DNA of 60,714 nucleotides from Endozoicomonas numazuensis (GCF_000722635.1 NZ_JOKH01000001.1:99454-160167), one strand, 5' to 3'. Counted from the stretch's first letter, positions 37,179 through 47,838 are shown. Numbers and translations: made by a program. Notes: generated by a model from the letters alone, not told the origin.

Positions 37179-37517
37179 CGAACCTGAGAATGAACCCTAC
37201 AAAGTAGGTCAGATTAAACGGACTTCAAGGATTGACAAAAATAGAACGTTTGAAACTTTTGTATGAAAGGCTATGAACTTTTCTGAAAGGGCGCATACTG
37301 CTGTGCTAAAACGCCCTGCAAAAAGCAATTAAGGAACAATTCCAGAATAACTTCCGTATTTCCGTCATTCCCACGTAGGTGGGAATCCACCACGAACAGT
37401 GGATCCTCGCCTTCGAGGCCGGTGCAAAAACCACATCTTGACGGGAACCAGCCCCCAGCACAAAGGCTCTCACTGTAACGTAGGCCTTTGTGTGGGGGCA
37501 TATCATTCAGGCCATTT

Positions 37518-38144
37518 TTAGAGCAATACACCCTGACGACGCTGATAGGCTGTCAAAATGCTCCAGATAAGCGCAAAAAGAACCCTAAAACTGGCCGCTA
37601 CAGCCCGGCTGAGGTTGTAGGCCAGCAGGTGCAGACTGAATTCCAGCTTGACCGACCCCAAACCTCGACGTCGGAAACGGTTTAACCCCTGAACCGTTCT
37701 GAGATAACCAAAAACGGGTTCAACCATCGCCTTTCTTTTCTTGAACACCTTTTTAGCGGCCGGGTGTTCCATAACTTCCCGCAAGGTATCTTTGAGGTTA
37801 TCCACAGCAAAGCGGATAACCCTTCTACCCTTCGTTTTGCTGGTCGTGCATTGCCCTTTTAATGGGCAGTCCTGACAAGGTGCACCTCCGTAAACCCAGC
37901 GCGCCTTTGGGGCGGTAATATCTTTTGGAGGATATTGCAGCGTTAATTTCTGCTTTGCTGGACAAGTGTAAGCATCCTCCGCTGAATCATAACGGAAATG
38001 TGCTTTCTGAAATTTTTTACCTTTCGTCGGCCGCCCAGACAGCTTGCCCGCTGAGCAAAGCAGGCTGATATCACGATCCAAAGTGGTCGATATTATTGCC
38101 TCATTGCAATATCCACCGTCCAGCAGCAGCTCTTCAGATTTCAT
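37518..38144 (-). pseudogene. IS1182-type transposase, C-terminal segment
   Basis: The 208-codon segment starts within the preceding transposase segment and reads ELLLDGGYCNEAIISTTLDR (second catalytic aspartate), then a cysteine-rich insert (CQDCPLKGQCTTSKTKGRRV) and VEPVFGYLRTVQGLNRFRRR with the catalytic glutamate. Compared with complete family members, about 20-30 residues between VDPTNE and ELLLDGGY appear to be missing together with the frame change, so the transposase is probably dead. Confidence 0.8.
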
Positions 38145-39024
38145 TGGTGGGATCTACAGCTTGTCCAACCACCACTCTTTTCTCGTTGACCAGGATGGAG
38201 GGCGTATAGCCCGGAGCAAAGCCCCGGTTGCGTTTCATTTTCTGAACAATGGCTTCCGGTTCTGTTGGACTGACTTTGGTCTCTTCTGCCTTCCGGCCGC
38301 GATCCTTTCGGTTTTGTTTCTGTTCAAGCAATCTATCCAAGACGTCAGCCGTCTGCTCAAGGTCTGCCAGTGTCTTTGGATCTTCTGGATGTTTTTCTGC
38401 TTGCCGGTGGGCTTCCTCAAGCGCGGCCCTGGCAGCCTCTTCCTTAATCAGGTTGTAGTTGGAACAGGCAGCCTCAATAGTGGTTCCATCGCCAGCCAGC
38501 CGCTGGCCCGAGGGGTTCGTTTTTTTCAATACGGATCGGGTTAACGCGTCAAAGAATTCGCCGGTTAATGATGGCTCATGCATATTGATGAAGCGGCCAA
38601 TGTTTGCATGATCTGGATGAATACCTCCGCTGATCCACATGCAGCCAAGATCAAGCTTTGCTAGTTTTTCAAGTGCGCGCAACGAAGTCACGCCCTGCAT
38701 GATGCCGTAAAGAATCAACCCCATCATATGGCGTGGTGCATAGGGAGGGCGGCCAGAACTGGCATAGTGAGCCTCAAAGGCTGACCAGTTTTGCTGGTCA
38801 AGCATTTCAGCAATGATAATAGGCGTGCGCTGTTCTGCATTCACCAAGTACTGTTTCAGCAGGACGTTACCCACTGAAATGTCCGCCGGGTCGGGAGCAA
38901 TAAAGCGTCTTTCTAAGGCTTTGGTGTCAGGTGTGGCCTCAGTATTTTCGGGAAGATCAGCTTCTTGAAACAAGAGGCTGAACTGAGGCGTTCGAATCAT
39001 TAACTTTTTTTGCTTCGTGGTCAT
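38134..39024 (-). pseudogene. IS1182-type transposase, N-terminal segment
   Basis: The 296-codon segment carries the family's N-terminal region (SGRPPYAPRHMMGLILYGIM, SGGIHPDHANIGRFINMHEP) and the first catalytic aspartate (LAGDGTTIEAACSNYNLIKE). It ends VVGQAVDPTNEI and a stop where the normal protein continues to the second aspartate. The overlap with the next segment is 11 bases. A deletion with frame loss is the simplest explanation. Confidence 0.8.
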
Positions 39025-39218
39025 GAGGTAAAGAGTTGAGCAAGCATGAGTTAATCATACTTGCTTGAGGGATTTGCGACAGCCTCCTTCGCGGGGATGA
39101 CGAACCGCAAAAGGATAATCGGGCAGTTATTTCAGGACTAATCCTAAACATCTGCTTTCTAACTAAGCTCAGTTTACTATGAAAATGCAGCTCTATCAGA
39201 CCCAATACCCATGGCTGC

Positions 39219-40163
39219 TTAACCTTTATAGAGCTTGGGGTTGAGCACATCTCTCAACCAGTCACCCAACAGGTTAATCACCAGCACCAATGTGACCAGT
39301 ACAACACCTGGAATCACAGTGATCCACCAGCTGCCTGAGAAAATATACTCAAAACCACTGGAGATCAGAGAACCCAGAGAAGGTTCAGAAACCGGCATTC
39401 CCAATCCCAGAAATGACAAGGCCGCCTCACTGATAATGGCATTCGCAATCTGAACGGTTGAAATAACCAGAATGGGAGACAGGCAGTTGGGCAGAATATG
39501 TCTGAACATAATCCGGCCCGGACCAAAACCCATCACCTTCGCTGCCTCTACATACTCTTTCTTTTTTTCCGCTAACACCGAAGCTCTGATGGTTCTTGCA
39601 TACTGAGGCCACTCAGCAATACCTATGACCAGAATCAACATCCACATAGCCAGTTTGCTGTATAGCTCGGAACCAAAGGACGCCTGGAACAGAGCCAACA
39701 CAACAATGGCCACCATCATGGTAGAGAAGGAAAGCTGGATATCTGCCATACGCATCAGGAAGTTATCGACGCGCCCACCCACATAACCTGCTGTCAGACC
39801 AATAACGATACCCAGCAACGCTTGTAGAATAACGGCAAAGAAACCAATAGCGATGGATATTCTGGCACCATAAAGAATGGTACTCAGCATATCTCTTCCC
39901 TGGGAGTCTGTACCCAGTAAAAAGCGCTCATCTCCTTCTTCACTCCATGCCGGAGCAATCTCGGAATCCATGATATCAATGGTCGAGAGATCATAAGGAT
40001 TTGTCGGCGAGAGCAAAGGAGCCAGCAAGGCTGCCCCCACAATGACAGCAAAAATTAAAGTGGCCACCATTGCCAGACGATCGTTAACAAAACAGTGCCA
40101 GATATTGGACTGACGAACCTTCTGCCAGGTGGAAGGCGCTTCTTGAACAGTCAACTCACTCAT
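39219..40163 (-). CDS. Peptide ABC transporter permease, DppC/GsiD type
   Basis: The 314-residue inner-membrane protein begins with the OppC-type cytoplasmic stretch (WQKVRQSNIWHCFVNDRLAM), then the periplasmic block LLSPTNPYDLSTIDIMDSEI and SQGRDMLSTILYGARISI. The coupling loop is KKEYVEAAKVMGFGPGRIMF with HILPNCLSPILV. It pairs with the 40160 permease; start and stop overlap by four bases (ATGA). Last gene of a four-gene operon. Confidence 0.92.
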   Translation of the reverse strand: MSELTVQEAPSTWQKVRQSNIWHCFVNDRLAMVATLIFAVIVGAALLAPLLSPTNPYDLSTIDIMDSEIAPAWSEEGDERFLLGTDSQGRDMLSTILYGARISIAIGFFAVILQALLGIVIGLTAGYVGGRVDNFLMRMADIQLSFSTMMVAIVVLALFQASFGSELYSKLAMWMLILVIGIAEWPQYARTIRASVLAEKKKEYVEAAKVMGFGPGRIMFRHILPNCLSPILVISTVQIANAIISEAALSFLGLGMPVSEPSLGSLISSGFEYIFSGSWWITVIPGVVLVTLVLVINLLGDWLRDVLNPKLYKG

Positions 40164-41140
40164 TGGCTGCCTCCTGCCAGTTTTACTGTTGGATTAATCA
40201 GGCCATAAATCAGATCGACCAGAGTGTTAACCACTACAAAAATACCACCGACGACTATCAAATAAGCCACAATCAGTGGTGTATCAACCCGGTTCACCGC
40301 CTCCAGGAACATGAAGCCCATACCAGGCCATTGAAAAACGGTTTCAGTCAAAATGGTATAGGCGACCATGGTTCCGATCTGAACACCACCCACAGTAATA
40401 ACGGGCAACATGGTATTTTTCAGAGCGTGCAGAAAATAAACACGCACTTTCTGTAAACCTTTGGCTTTCGCAAATTTCACATACTCCGTAGACAGCGTTT
40501 CAACCATCTCGGAACGAATCAAGCGAATAAACAAAGGCAGCATGATACTGGCAAGAGAAACAGACGGCAGAACCAGGTGAAGCCAACCGCTCTTGGTCAG
40601 AAAGCCGGTTTCCCAACCACCAAAGACTGCAGTCAGCTCACCCCGACCGTAGGACGGCAACCAGCCCAGTTCAATAGAAAACAGATAAATACTGAAAATA
40701 GCAGTCAGGAAAACAGGAACAGAAATCCCCAGAATACTGATCCCGAGGATGAGTCGGGTTAGGATACTGTTTGGACGGATTGCACTGTATACACCGGCTG
40801 GTATAGAGATCAAAATAATCAGCAGGGTTGCGCTAAACACCAGCTCAAGGGTCGCCGGAAGCTTATCTAAAATGACGTCCAGTGCCGGCTCTTTAAAGAA
40901 ATAAGAGGTACCCAGATCCCCCTGAACGGCCTTCGACATAAAACGAGCATACTGCACTAAAAAAGGATCGTTCAGACCCATTTCTTCACGAAGTGCCTCT
41001 CTTTCTGCCTCGGATACGGACTGCCCCACCATCTCTCTGAGTGGGTCCCCCAGATTGTCCTGAATGGAGAAGCTGATCAGGCTGATGACAAACATCACCA
41101 CCAGACCTTGCATCAGTCTCCTGAATAAAAATAACAACAT
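40160..41140 (-). CDS. Peptide ABC transporter permease, DppB/GsiC type
   Basis: The 326-residue protein has the OppB/DppB layout: N-terminal helix (FRRLMQGLVVMFVISLISFS), a periplasmic region with GDPLREMVGQSVSEAEREAL, REEMGLNDPFLVQYARFM and GDLGTSYFFKEPALDVI, then five helices with coupling loop TEYVKFAKAKGLQKVRVYFL. It forms the membrane channel together with the downstream permease. The substrate is a short peptide or a glutathione-like compound. Confidence 0.92.
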   Translation of the reverse strand: MLLFLFRRLMQGLVVMFVISLISFSIQDNLGDPLREMVGQSVSEAEREALREEMGLNDPFLVQYARFMSKAVQGDLGTSYFFKEPALDVILDKLPATLELVFSATLLIILISIPAGVYSAIRPNSILTRLILGISILGISVPVFLTAIFSIYLFSIELGWLPSYGRGELTAVFGGWETGFLTKSGWLHLVLPSVSLASIMLPLFIRLIRSEMVETLSTEYVKFAKAKGLQKVRVYFLHALKNTMLPVITVGGVQIGTMVAYTILTETVFQWPGMGFMFLEAVNRVDTPLIVAYLIVVGGIFVVVNTLVDLIYGLINPTVKLAGGSQ

Positions 41141-41561
41141 AAAAAATCCTGCAGCGTTCTTATACTTTGAAAAATGCCGCTGTTCCTGCTAACTGAATCA
41201 TTTTGAAATAATGACTGTCCACGGCATTTACGGCTCAAGGCTGTTGTAATGAGTCATGCTTTATCGTTGTGATAAAAACATAAACCCTTCGCTCACGGCT
41301 GATTTATAGTTTTCTGAATCGGTTCGCTATTACCGTGAAAAATATTTTACCTGGCCATTGTCATATTCAAGGACTTTACAAAATACTTTTCTACGCTCAT
41401 GGCTGTGTCGAAGAGAACATTGGAAAAAGGGCGGCAACCCTGAACAACAATGCATAACCAATGAAAAAAAATGCTCTATACGATTGACGACTCAAACTGA
41501 TTTGGGAAATGACCGATTGAGAACGATCGAGAAGGGCCGGCCAAGACCGACCCTATAACGA
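41141..41561. other. Intergenic region within the peptide ABC operon
   Basis: The 420 bases between the binding-protein gene and the permease gene hold no convincing gene. The only clear structure is the hairpin AGGGTCGG/CCGGCCCT (minus strand, 41533-41554) right after the binding-protein stop, which may lower expression of the permeases. The gap is large for an operon, so a separate promoter is possible. Confidence 0.5.
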
Positions 41562-43121
41562 TTACTTCTCGCTGACGACCAGGTCACCCAGGTATGGGAA
41601 GTTCATGATATTAACCACTTCCTCAGCATTCACACCTTTACGGGCACCCCAGGCAAGGTTCTGCCAATGCAGAGGTACATAAGCAGCCTCCTGGTACAAT
41701 TCTTTTTCTACTTCCTGAAGCAGCTTGGCGCGTTTGTCCAGATTGGTTTCCGTTCCTGCCACTTTTACCAGTTTGTCGATAGATTCGTTGCAATAACTGC
41801 CACTGTTGTACTGACCCCAACCCGTATTAGCATCCGCGCAGGCCGTCAGGTATTCAGTCAGGTTGGCAGAATCTTCGGTATCTGAGTGCCAGCCAATCAT
41901 CATGATGTCAGCAGCACGCTCATCAAATGCTGGCCAGTACTGAGCCTTTGGCATCGTTTTCAGGTCAACTTTGATGTTGATACGATTCAGCATGCTGGCA
42001 ACAGCCTGAGCAATCTTGGCATCATTGATATAGCGGTTGTTTGGCGCCATCATAGTCACGGTGAAACCATCTTCATAGCCCGCCTCTTTCATCAGCTGCC
42101 TGGCTTTCTTCAGATCGTAACGAGGCTTCAGATCATCAACAAAACCTGCATAACCTACTGGCCCTTGCTGGCCAGCGGCTGTTGCAAAGCCTTTCATGAT
42201 CTTTTTAACAATACCTTCGTTGTTGATGGCATGGACAATAGCCTGACGAACACGCTTATCCTTGAATGCTTCAACACGATCCTGGTTCAACTGAAAAGAG
42301 ATCAGACGAGAGCCGGTCAGAGTAATCAGGTCAGCCTTGTCTGAACGCTCTATACGCTTATGGTCGTTGGGTGGCACAGGGAAAATAAAGTCCACGCCAC
42401 CAGACAGAAGAGCTGCAACACGTGTCGCATTTTCCTTGATCGGTGTCAGCGTGATGTCGTCAACATTACCCGGAGATTTCTTATCCCAGTAACCATCAAA
42501 GCGCTTGTATTGCAGCTTAACACCTTGCTGACGATCACTGACAATGTAAGGTCCTGTGCCGGAGATGTTGCGGGAAGCAAAGGTATCACCGTGCTTCTTG
42601 ATCAAGCCTTTATCACGACCTTTATCGTCCTGACCACTGTAGAACTGACTGTCCATCGGGAAGATATAGGTCGCAGAATTCAGAACCAGCGGGTAAGGCT
42701 TCTTGGTTACCAGTTCAAACGTGTAATCATCAATCACTTTCAATTCAGCGAATGGGGCGAAGATCGCTTTATAGTCCGCGCTGTTAACCATACGATCGTA
42801 GGTCCACTTTACGTCCTTGGCTGTCAATGTGTTACCAGAGTGGAATTTAACGCCCTTTCTAAGGGTAAAGCGCATGGTCAGATCATCAACTCGTTCCCAC
42901 TTTTCTGCCAGACGAGGCTCAAAGCTCAGGTCCTGTCCCCAGCGAATCAAAGGATCAAAGGACATATGCGCCATCTGCAAGGTACCCCCTGACAGCTGCT
43001 CATAAGGATCCAGTGATACAGGATCAGCATCATAGGCAATCTTCAGTGAAGCAGCCTGTACACTCATGGCCAATGTAGATGCCAAAGCAACGCCAGCCAG
43101 CGACTTAATCATTTTTTTCAT
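41562..43121 (-). CDS. Peptide ABC transporter substrate-binding protein
   Basis: The 519-residue family 5 solute-binding protein has a signal peptide (SLAGVALASTLAMSVQAAS) and the mature start LKIAYDADPVSLDPYEQLSG. Family blocks are FEPRLAEKWERVDDLTMRFT, LRKGVKFHSGNTLTAKDVKW and QAIVHAINNEGIVKKIMKGF. It would capture peptides or related ligands in the periplasm. TTGGGGGTAAATA precedes the ATG. Second gene of the operon after the fused ATPase. Confidence 0.93.
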   Translation of the reverse strand: MKKMIKSLAGVALASTLAMSVQAASLKIAYDADPVSLDPYEQLSGGTLQMAHMSFDPLIRWGQDLSFEPRLAEKWERVDDLTMRFTLRKGVKFHSGNTLTAKDVKWTYDRMVNSADYKAIFAPFAELKVIDDYTFELVTKKPYPLVLNSATYIFPMDSQFYSGQDDKGRDKGLIKKHGDTFASRNISGTGPYIVSDRQQGVKLQYKRFDGYWDKKSPGNVDDITLTPIKENATRVAALLSGGVDFIFPVPPNDHKRIERSDKADLITLTGSRLISFQLNQDRVEAFKDKRVRQAIVHAINNEGIVKKIMKGFATAAGQQGPVGYAGFVDDLKPRYDLKKARQLMKEAGYEDGFTVTMMAPNNRYINDAKIAQAVASMLNRINIKVDLKTMPKAQYWPAFDERAADIMMIGWHSDTEDSANLTEYLTACADANTGWGQYNSGSYCNESIDKLVKVAGTETNLDKRAKLLQEVEKELYQEAAYVPLHWQNLAWGARKGVNAEEVVNIMNFPYLGDLVVSEK

Positions 43122-43242
43122 TATTTACCCCCAAGGCAGGTCAATAAAATTTTGTTATCTTTATAGGTTCAAGACTGTTTTATACGAGCATTACGACTCG
43201 CAGAACTCCTGTAAGCTGGCCAGACACTCAGCCAGCATCCAC

Positions 43243-44985
43243 TCACACCGTTTCGACCGGCGCTTGTTGTTGTATATTTTCCAGCCCCTGACGAGAGAGA
43301 TGGTCCATTTTTGGCATCAACTCAATCAGGTTCTGTGTGTATTCATGCTCAGGAGCAGTGAATAACTTTTCTGTCTCACCCACTTCTACCAGAATTCCGT
43401 GCTTCATGACCCCAACCCGGTCACACATCTGACGGATGACAGGCAGGTCGTGACTGATGAACAACATGGTCAGACCCAACTCCTCCTGAAGATCTTTCAG
43501 CAAATTCAAAATCTGGGCCTGAACTGAAACGTCGAGAGCCGATGTCGGTTCATCACAAATCAAAAAACGGGGACGAGTTGCCAAGGCACGGGCAATGGAA
43601 ATACGCTGACGCTGACCTCCCGAAAACTCATGCGGGAACTTGATTCCAGCCTTACTCCCCAAACCAACGTGATCCAGCAGGTCTTTGGTAATCTGCCTGA
43701 TTTTCTGTTCGGACTCAGCCAGACCATGAAAGCGAATAGGCTCAGCAATAATGTCGTTGACCGTCATGCGTGCATTCAGGCTGGAATAAGGGTTTTGAAA
43801 CACCATCTGAATCTGTCGTCTGAAAGGCTTGCGAGCCTTTTCATCCATTCGGGTAATATCATTTCCTGCAAAGAAGATCTGCCCTGAATCAGGCTGATAT
43901 AACCCTGCAATAACGCGAGCAATAGTTGACTTACCTGAACCAGATTCCCCCACCAGGCCAAACGTTTCACCATCACGCACTTTGAATGACACATTATTGG
44001 ATGCAGTCACATAGCGGCGATTTTTTTTCAGAAAGGCTGACTGGGTTTCAAATTTAAGCACGACATCTTCAACACTCAGAAGATTCTCATCTTCTATCGC
44101 ACCAAAGGACTCACGCTGACCCAACCAATGATTTTTGACATCAATGCTGCGAGTTTCAACTTTCTCAATGTATTCAACTCTGGGAAAACGATGCAGTTTT
44201 ACGTCAGTTCTTGGAACCGCACTGATCAAACTTTGAGTATAAGGATGTTCCGGGCTTTCCAGAATCTGTCGGGTTTTGCCAATCTCTACCAGCTCCCCCA
44301 TATACATAACGGCCACACGGTCAGTGACGTTTGCAATAACACCCATATCGTGGGTTACAAAGACACACCCGACCTTTCGCTCTTTACAAAGTTCGCGAAT
44401 CAAATCGAGAATTTGATTCTGGATGGAAACATCCAGGGCGGTGGTGGGTTCATCCGCAATAATTAATTCTGGATCACCAGCCAGAGCGATAGCAATAACC
44501 ACTCTTTGGCGCATACCGCCGGAGAATTGATGAGGATATTGCTTAATCCTGATTTCCGGCTCAGGAATTCCTACCGCTGCCAGCATTTCTATTGCTTTGG
44601 AAAATGCTTCTGAAGGATTTAACCCAAGGTTTTCAGTCATTGTTTCAACTAATTGGGTTTCAATGGTCAGGAGCGGGTTTAATGACGTCATAGGGTCCTG
44701 AAAAATAAACCCAACGCGCCTGCCCCGTATTTTTCGAATGGCCTCTCCGGAAAGACCGGAAATCGTTTCACCATTGAGGCTGATTTGTCCACCAGCCACC
44801 CGACCAGGAGCACTGAGCAAATCTATAATGGCATTCCCTACCGTAGACTTGCCCGCTCCGGACTCCCCCACCAGCCCCAGGATTTCACCTTTGGCCACTG
44901 TGAAAGATACTCCCTTTACTGCCACTGCTGATCCGTGGCGTGAAGGAAATTCAATGCGCAAGTCATTAACTTCCAATAAGGACAT
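43243..44985 (-). CDS. Peptide ABC transporter, fused double ATPase (GsiA/DppDF-like)
   Basis: The 580-residue protein contains two complete ABC ATPases. The first has Walker [14 protein letters not shown], signature FSGGMRQR and Walker [13 protein letters not shown]; the second has [21 protein letters not shown] and [12 protein letters not shown], starting near residue 300. Each half is followed by the oligopeptide-transporter motif ([24 protein letters not shown]). The gene order fused ATPase, binding protein, permease, permease is that of gsiABCD for glutathione import, although peptide transporters may share it. First gene of the operon. Confidence 0.93.
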   Translation of the reverse strand: MSLLEVNDLRIEFPSRHGSAVAVKGVSFTVAKGEILGLVGESGAGKSTVGNAIIDLLSAPGRVAGGQISLNGETISGLSGEAIRKIRGRRVGFIFQDPMTSLNPLLTIETQLVETMTENLGLNPSEAFSKAIEMLAAVGIPEPEIRIKQYPHQFSGGMRQRVVIAIALAGDPELIIADEPTTALDVSIQNQILDLIRELCKERKVGCVFVTHDMGVIANVTDRVAVMYMGELVEIGKTRQILESPEHPYTQSLISAVPRTDVKLHRFPRVEYIEKVETRSIDVKNHWLGQRESFGAIEDENLLSVEDVVLKFETQSAFLKKNRRYVTASNNVSFKVRDGETFGLVGESGSGKSTIARVIAGLYQPDSGQIFFAGNDITRMDEKARKPFRRQIQMVFQNPYSSLNARMTVNDIIAEPIRFHGLAESEQKIRQITKDLLDHVGLGSKAGIKFPHEFSGGQRQRISIARALATRPRFLICDEPTSALDVSVQAQILNLLKDLQEELGLTMLFISHDLPVIRQMCDRVGVMKHGILVEVGETEKLFTAPEHEYTQNLIELMPKMDHLSRQGLENIQQQAPVETV

Positions 44986-45513
44986 GCTCCCCCCCTCAAA
45001 TTCATTGTGAAAATGCAGCTGATTTGTTTGTACCTGACTGAATTAACGAGAAACCTTAAAAATAGTTATGCAGTTAATCGTTTTTCAGTCAGACATTTTT
45101 GGTGCTGACTGCTTTTTCATCTAATTCTTATTGGTGCTTTGCAAACTCTGTCGTTTAAAATTCAGGCGAACTTATGCCCACTACAACAAAAGGGTCTGAT
45201 CAAAACATCGGGGCCTGAAAGGTGCACATTCGCCTTTTGGCAAACACTCTGTTTATACATTCGCGAAACGACCAAGGCAGTAGTTGTGCGAATCCGGGAT
45301 CTACCGGACGACGCTGCAATTGCATAAAGAGAGGCAACCAGGACTGTTTAATTCCACTGTAAGCAGAGTTAAAAAAGGCAACCCGTACAACACATTCGGG
45401 CAAAACTGGAGAGAACTATAACCAGATAGTCAGAAAATAGGAAGCCCCCGATAGATAAATACCCCTATTTGATAGGTGTATTTGTCGGGAATTTGATGTA
45501 GAAGGAAGTACTT
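44986..45513. other. Intergenic region between alaE and the peptide ABC operon
   Basis: No gene is supported in this 528-base stretch. A long imperfect hairpin at 45447-45489 (CCCGATAGATAAATACC with GGTGTATTTGTCGGG) lies just past the alaE stop and probably terminates alaE. The remainder should hold the promoter of the peptide ABC operon. Confidence 0.5.
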
Positions 45514-45945
45514 TCAGGCAGCTCTCATACTACCTGAAACAAACCAGTTACGGCAAAGCTGCATGTACACACCATAGGGTCGAGCCATCAGCATCAGCGC
45601 TCCGATTTGACCCAGAGATGCAGTAATAACCTGCTCAACTGTCGCTCCAGTGGTAGCAATCAGTGCTGCATAAACTGGAATCTGGAAAGAGACAAATGCC
45701 ACAGTATCCAGAACTGTGTCGCCTACTTTTCTCGACCCAAAAAGATGACTGAAACTCATTGCCCAGTCTCGATACATGCCATAAGGACGGGCAATTAACA
45801 TATTGACAGGAATACTCATCAGTCGTGACTGCAGAGACTGCTCAATACTCAAGCCCGCCACCAGAATCTCAACTAACATGCCAACAACCAATCCAAAGCT
45901 GATCAGGGCAAATGTATCTGCCAGCGTTTCGCGTTTAATAGACAT
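45514..45945 (-). CDS. alaE: L-alanine exporter
   Basis: From the ATG at 45945, with GGGGGAGTGAC upstream, the product has 143 residues and four membrane helices in two similar halves. Each half ends in the AlaE hallmark: NMLIARPYGMYRDWAMSF and LMLMARPYGVYMQLCRNWF. It starts IKRETLADTFALISFGLVVG. AlaE expels excess L-alanine through the inner membrane. The gene is monocistronic, followed by the hairpin at 45447. Confidence 0.93.
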   Translation of the reverse strand: MSIKRETLADTFALISFGLVVGMLVEILVAGLSIEQSLQSRLMSIPVNMLIARPYGMYRDWAMSFSHLFGSRKVGDTVLDTVAFVSFQIPVYAALIATTGATVEQVITASLGQIGALMLMARPYGVYMQLCRNWFVSGSMRAA

Positions 45946-46365
45946 GTCACTCCCCCTGAATTCAGACAATAGAAAGCCTCTGACGTAAATAACATCAGAA
46001 ATAAACTGAAAAAAATAACAACCACATTAAGTTGGCCGGCACAGGCTAATCGAAAAATCATGTGATTGAGACACCTGTGCCACGCGGCATAATTTATACC
46101 TGGAACGGTCGATTTACAACAGTTAATAACTTTGTTTTAAACTCATTTTTCAGAGCTTACCACCACACTAAAAACCCGCAACAGAGTAATAATCCACACA
46201 TGAATTTCAAGACAAAAAGTCTCACTACCAACCCATTAACTTGTTAATCGATTAGCCCGACATTGCCTAAAGATTGATCACTGAATTAACTGTCAAACTG
46301 GACTAAATCCCTTGGGACACCATAATGTGCTGAATCTTCCTCTATGAACCTGATGGTATTCAGCC
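45946..46365. other. Divergent promoter region alaE-thiM
   Basis: No gene is visible in 420 bases. Near the thiM start a hairpin GCTGAAT/ATTCAGC (46331-46360) encloses GAACCTGATGG. The sequence recalls part of a TPP riboswitch, but the other conserved elements are missing, so no riboswitch is called. Confidence 0.4.
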
Positions 46366-47166
46366 ATGCATAAAGAAATTGCGAATTGTTTGCTCATACT
46401 CAGAGAACAGCAACCTGTTGTTCATAACATTACCAACCAGGTCGTTATGAATAATACAGCCAATGCACTGCTCGCCATCGGGGCATCACCGATCATGGCT
46501 CACGCTGAAGAAGAAGTGGCAGAAATGGTCACTCTTGCAGGCGCTCTGGTCATCAATACCGGCACCCTCACCCGCTCTCTGGTTTCATCCATGGTGCTAG
46601 CTATTGAGAGAGCTAATGAACTGGGAAAGCCCTGGATTCTCGATCCAGTTGGAGCTGGCGCAACGACTTTCCGGCTCAATATGAATCATGAATTGCTGCA
46701 ACTAAAACCCACTGTCGTTAGAGGCAATGCTTCTGAAATACTCTCTGTACTGGCAGGCGAAGCCTCAGGCAAAGGAGTAGACAGCATTCACGACAGTTCC
46801 TCTACGCTTGGCACGATACAACACAGTGCCGCCGAACTGGGTATAGTAATGGCAGTGACGGGGGCTGTAGATTATGTAACTGACGGAAAACGACTGGCAG
46901 CCATCAGCAATGGACACCCTATGATGGCCAAAGTAACTGGCACAGGCTGTTCAGCAACAGCCGTGACAGCCGCATTTTTAGCGACTTGTGAAGACCCATG
47001 GCTGGCAGCCCTTTCCAGCTTGAGCTGTATGGGCATTGCGGGAGAAGTAGCCGTAGAATTAAGCAAAGGGCCAGGCAGTTTGCAAATGCACCTGCTCGAT
47101 CAGCTTTTTCTGCTTAATGAAAGCATGATTAGAAACCGCCTCCAGCTAAACCTCGAATCGTTTTAA
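46366..47166 (+). CDS. thiM: Hydroxyethylthiazole kinase
   Basis: The 266-residue protein matches ThiM: VHNITNQVVMNNTANALLAIGASPIMAHA near the N-terminus, LDPVGAGATTFR, VRGNASEI, and the catalytic KVTGTGCSATAVTAAFLA near residue 190 with the general-base cysteine. It phosphorylates 4-methyl-5-(2-hydroxyethyl)thiazole so that thiazole can be salvaged for thiamine. No thiD or thiE adjoins it. It is followed by a strong bidirectional terminator. Confidence 0.95.
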   Translation: MHKEIANCLLILREQQPVVHNITNQVVMNNTANALLAIGASPIMAHAEEEVAEMVTLAGALVINTGTLTRSLVSSMVLAIERANELGKPWILDPVGAGATTFRLNMNHELLQLKPTVVRGNASEILSVLAGEASGKGVDSIHDSSSTLGTIQHSAAELGIVMAVTGAVDYVTDGKRLAAISNGHPMMAKVTGTGCSATAVTAAFLATCEDPWLAALSSLSCMGIAGEVAVELSKGPGSLQMHLLDQLFLLNESMIRNRLQLNLESF

Positions 47167-47188
47167 AAACCCAAACCGCAGATGAAAA

Positions 47189-47221
47189 AAAACCCTGTTT
47201 TCTGTGAAAGAACAGGGTTTT
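47189..47221. terminator. Bidirectional terminator thiM/thpR
   Basis: AAAACCCTGTT/AACAGGGTTTT with an 11-base loop, A-rich before and T-rich after, lies between the convergent thiM and thpR genes. Confidence 0.9.
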
Positions 47222-47250
47222 TATTCAAAGGCGCATCTGGAAAGCTGGAA

Positions 47251-47838
47251 TCAGGCAGATTTTGCCAGTGGCTGCAGTGGAAACACTTTCAAAACAGAGT
47301 ACTGAGTACCTTCCACTGTCGTTTCACTCTTCATTAATACCACCTCATTAACCGTCATACGATAACTGGGCATATTAAAGAAATGACTGTGCGTCACGTG
47401 GTGATGCTGTCTGAAACGGGCCAGGGTCACATGAGGCCGAAAATTACGCATTTCACGACGCATACCGCATAAGCGGGCACCTTCCTCACAAATTCTGGAA
47501 ATCGAGTTCAACTGCTGACCTGAATGCATATTCAAAGCCAAGGCCCGGGGTCGGTGTGCATCAGGAAAAAACTCAAAACAGCCAGTCATACAGTCAAATC
47601 CGCAAACATTCGATAGTGACTTTTCAAAATAGCTGGAAAACTGCTCAAGGTTTTGCTCGTCACATTCACCCAGAAAGCGCAGTGTTATGTGTTGCTGCTG
47701 TGGTACCATCCAACGCAACTTATGCTGAAGGACATCACCGGCCCGGTGCTGCGCTTTCTTGTGCAGTGTCGCAGCAAGGTCCAGCGGAATCCTGACAGCG
47801 ATAAATGCACGGATGGTTTTTTGATCTTTTGTTTTCAT
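47251..47838 (-). CDS. thpR: RNA 2',3'-cyclic phosphodiesterase
   Basis: The ATG at 47838 is used (GAAGTG upstream), giving 195 residues. The two catalytic HxT motifs are present: HITLRFLGECDEQ near residue 48 and HVTLARFRQHHHV near residue 130, with the start RAFIAVRIPLDLAATLHKKA. This is the LigT/ThpR group of 2H phosphoesterases, which hydrolyse 2',3'-cyclic phosphates in RNA. It is independent of the men genes upstream; a 83-base gap separates it from menE. Confidence 0.9.
   Translation of the reverse strand: MKTKDQKTIRAFIAVRIPLDLAATLHKKAQHRAGDVLQHKLRWMVPQQQHITLRFLGECDEQNLEQFSSYFEKSLSNVCGFDCMTGCFEFFPDAHRPRALALNMHSGQQLNSISRICEEGARLCGMRREMRNFRPHVTLARFRQHHHVTHSHFFNMPSYRMTVNEVVLMKSETTVEGTQYSVLKVFPLQPLAKSA

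Larger units (their letters stand above)
37333..39144 (-). mobile_element. IS1182-type insertion sequence
   Basis: Transposase segments at 37518-39024 are flanked by related inverted arms: GGAACAATTCCAGAATAACT at 37333 and GGATTAGTCCTGAAATAACT at 39144 (reverse), about 1.8 kb apart. Inside the left arm sits a palindrome CATTCCCACGTAGGTGGGAA, inside the right arm CATCCCCGCGAAGGAGG. An imperfect hairpin lies at about 37450-37500 just past the transposase stop. The borders are inferred from the arms, not from a target duplication, so they are tentative. Confidence 0.65.

Noticed and set aside
38134-38144. Programmed frameshift joining the two IS1182 transposase frames
   Set aside because: No slippery heptamer is seen and about 20-30 residues expected between the segments are missing, so a deletion is more likely.
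45200-45403. 67-codon minus-strand ORF between alaE and the ABC operon
   Set aside because: No ribosome site and no recognisable pattern; likely chance.
46320-46365. TPP riboswitch upstream of thiM
   Set aside because: GAACCTGATGG and CCCTTGGGAC recall the conserved core, but the CTGAGA-type half and the proper pairing are missing.
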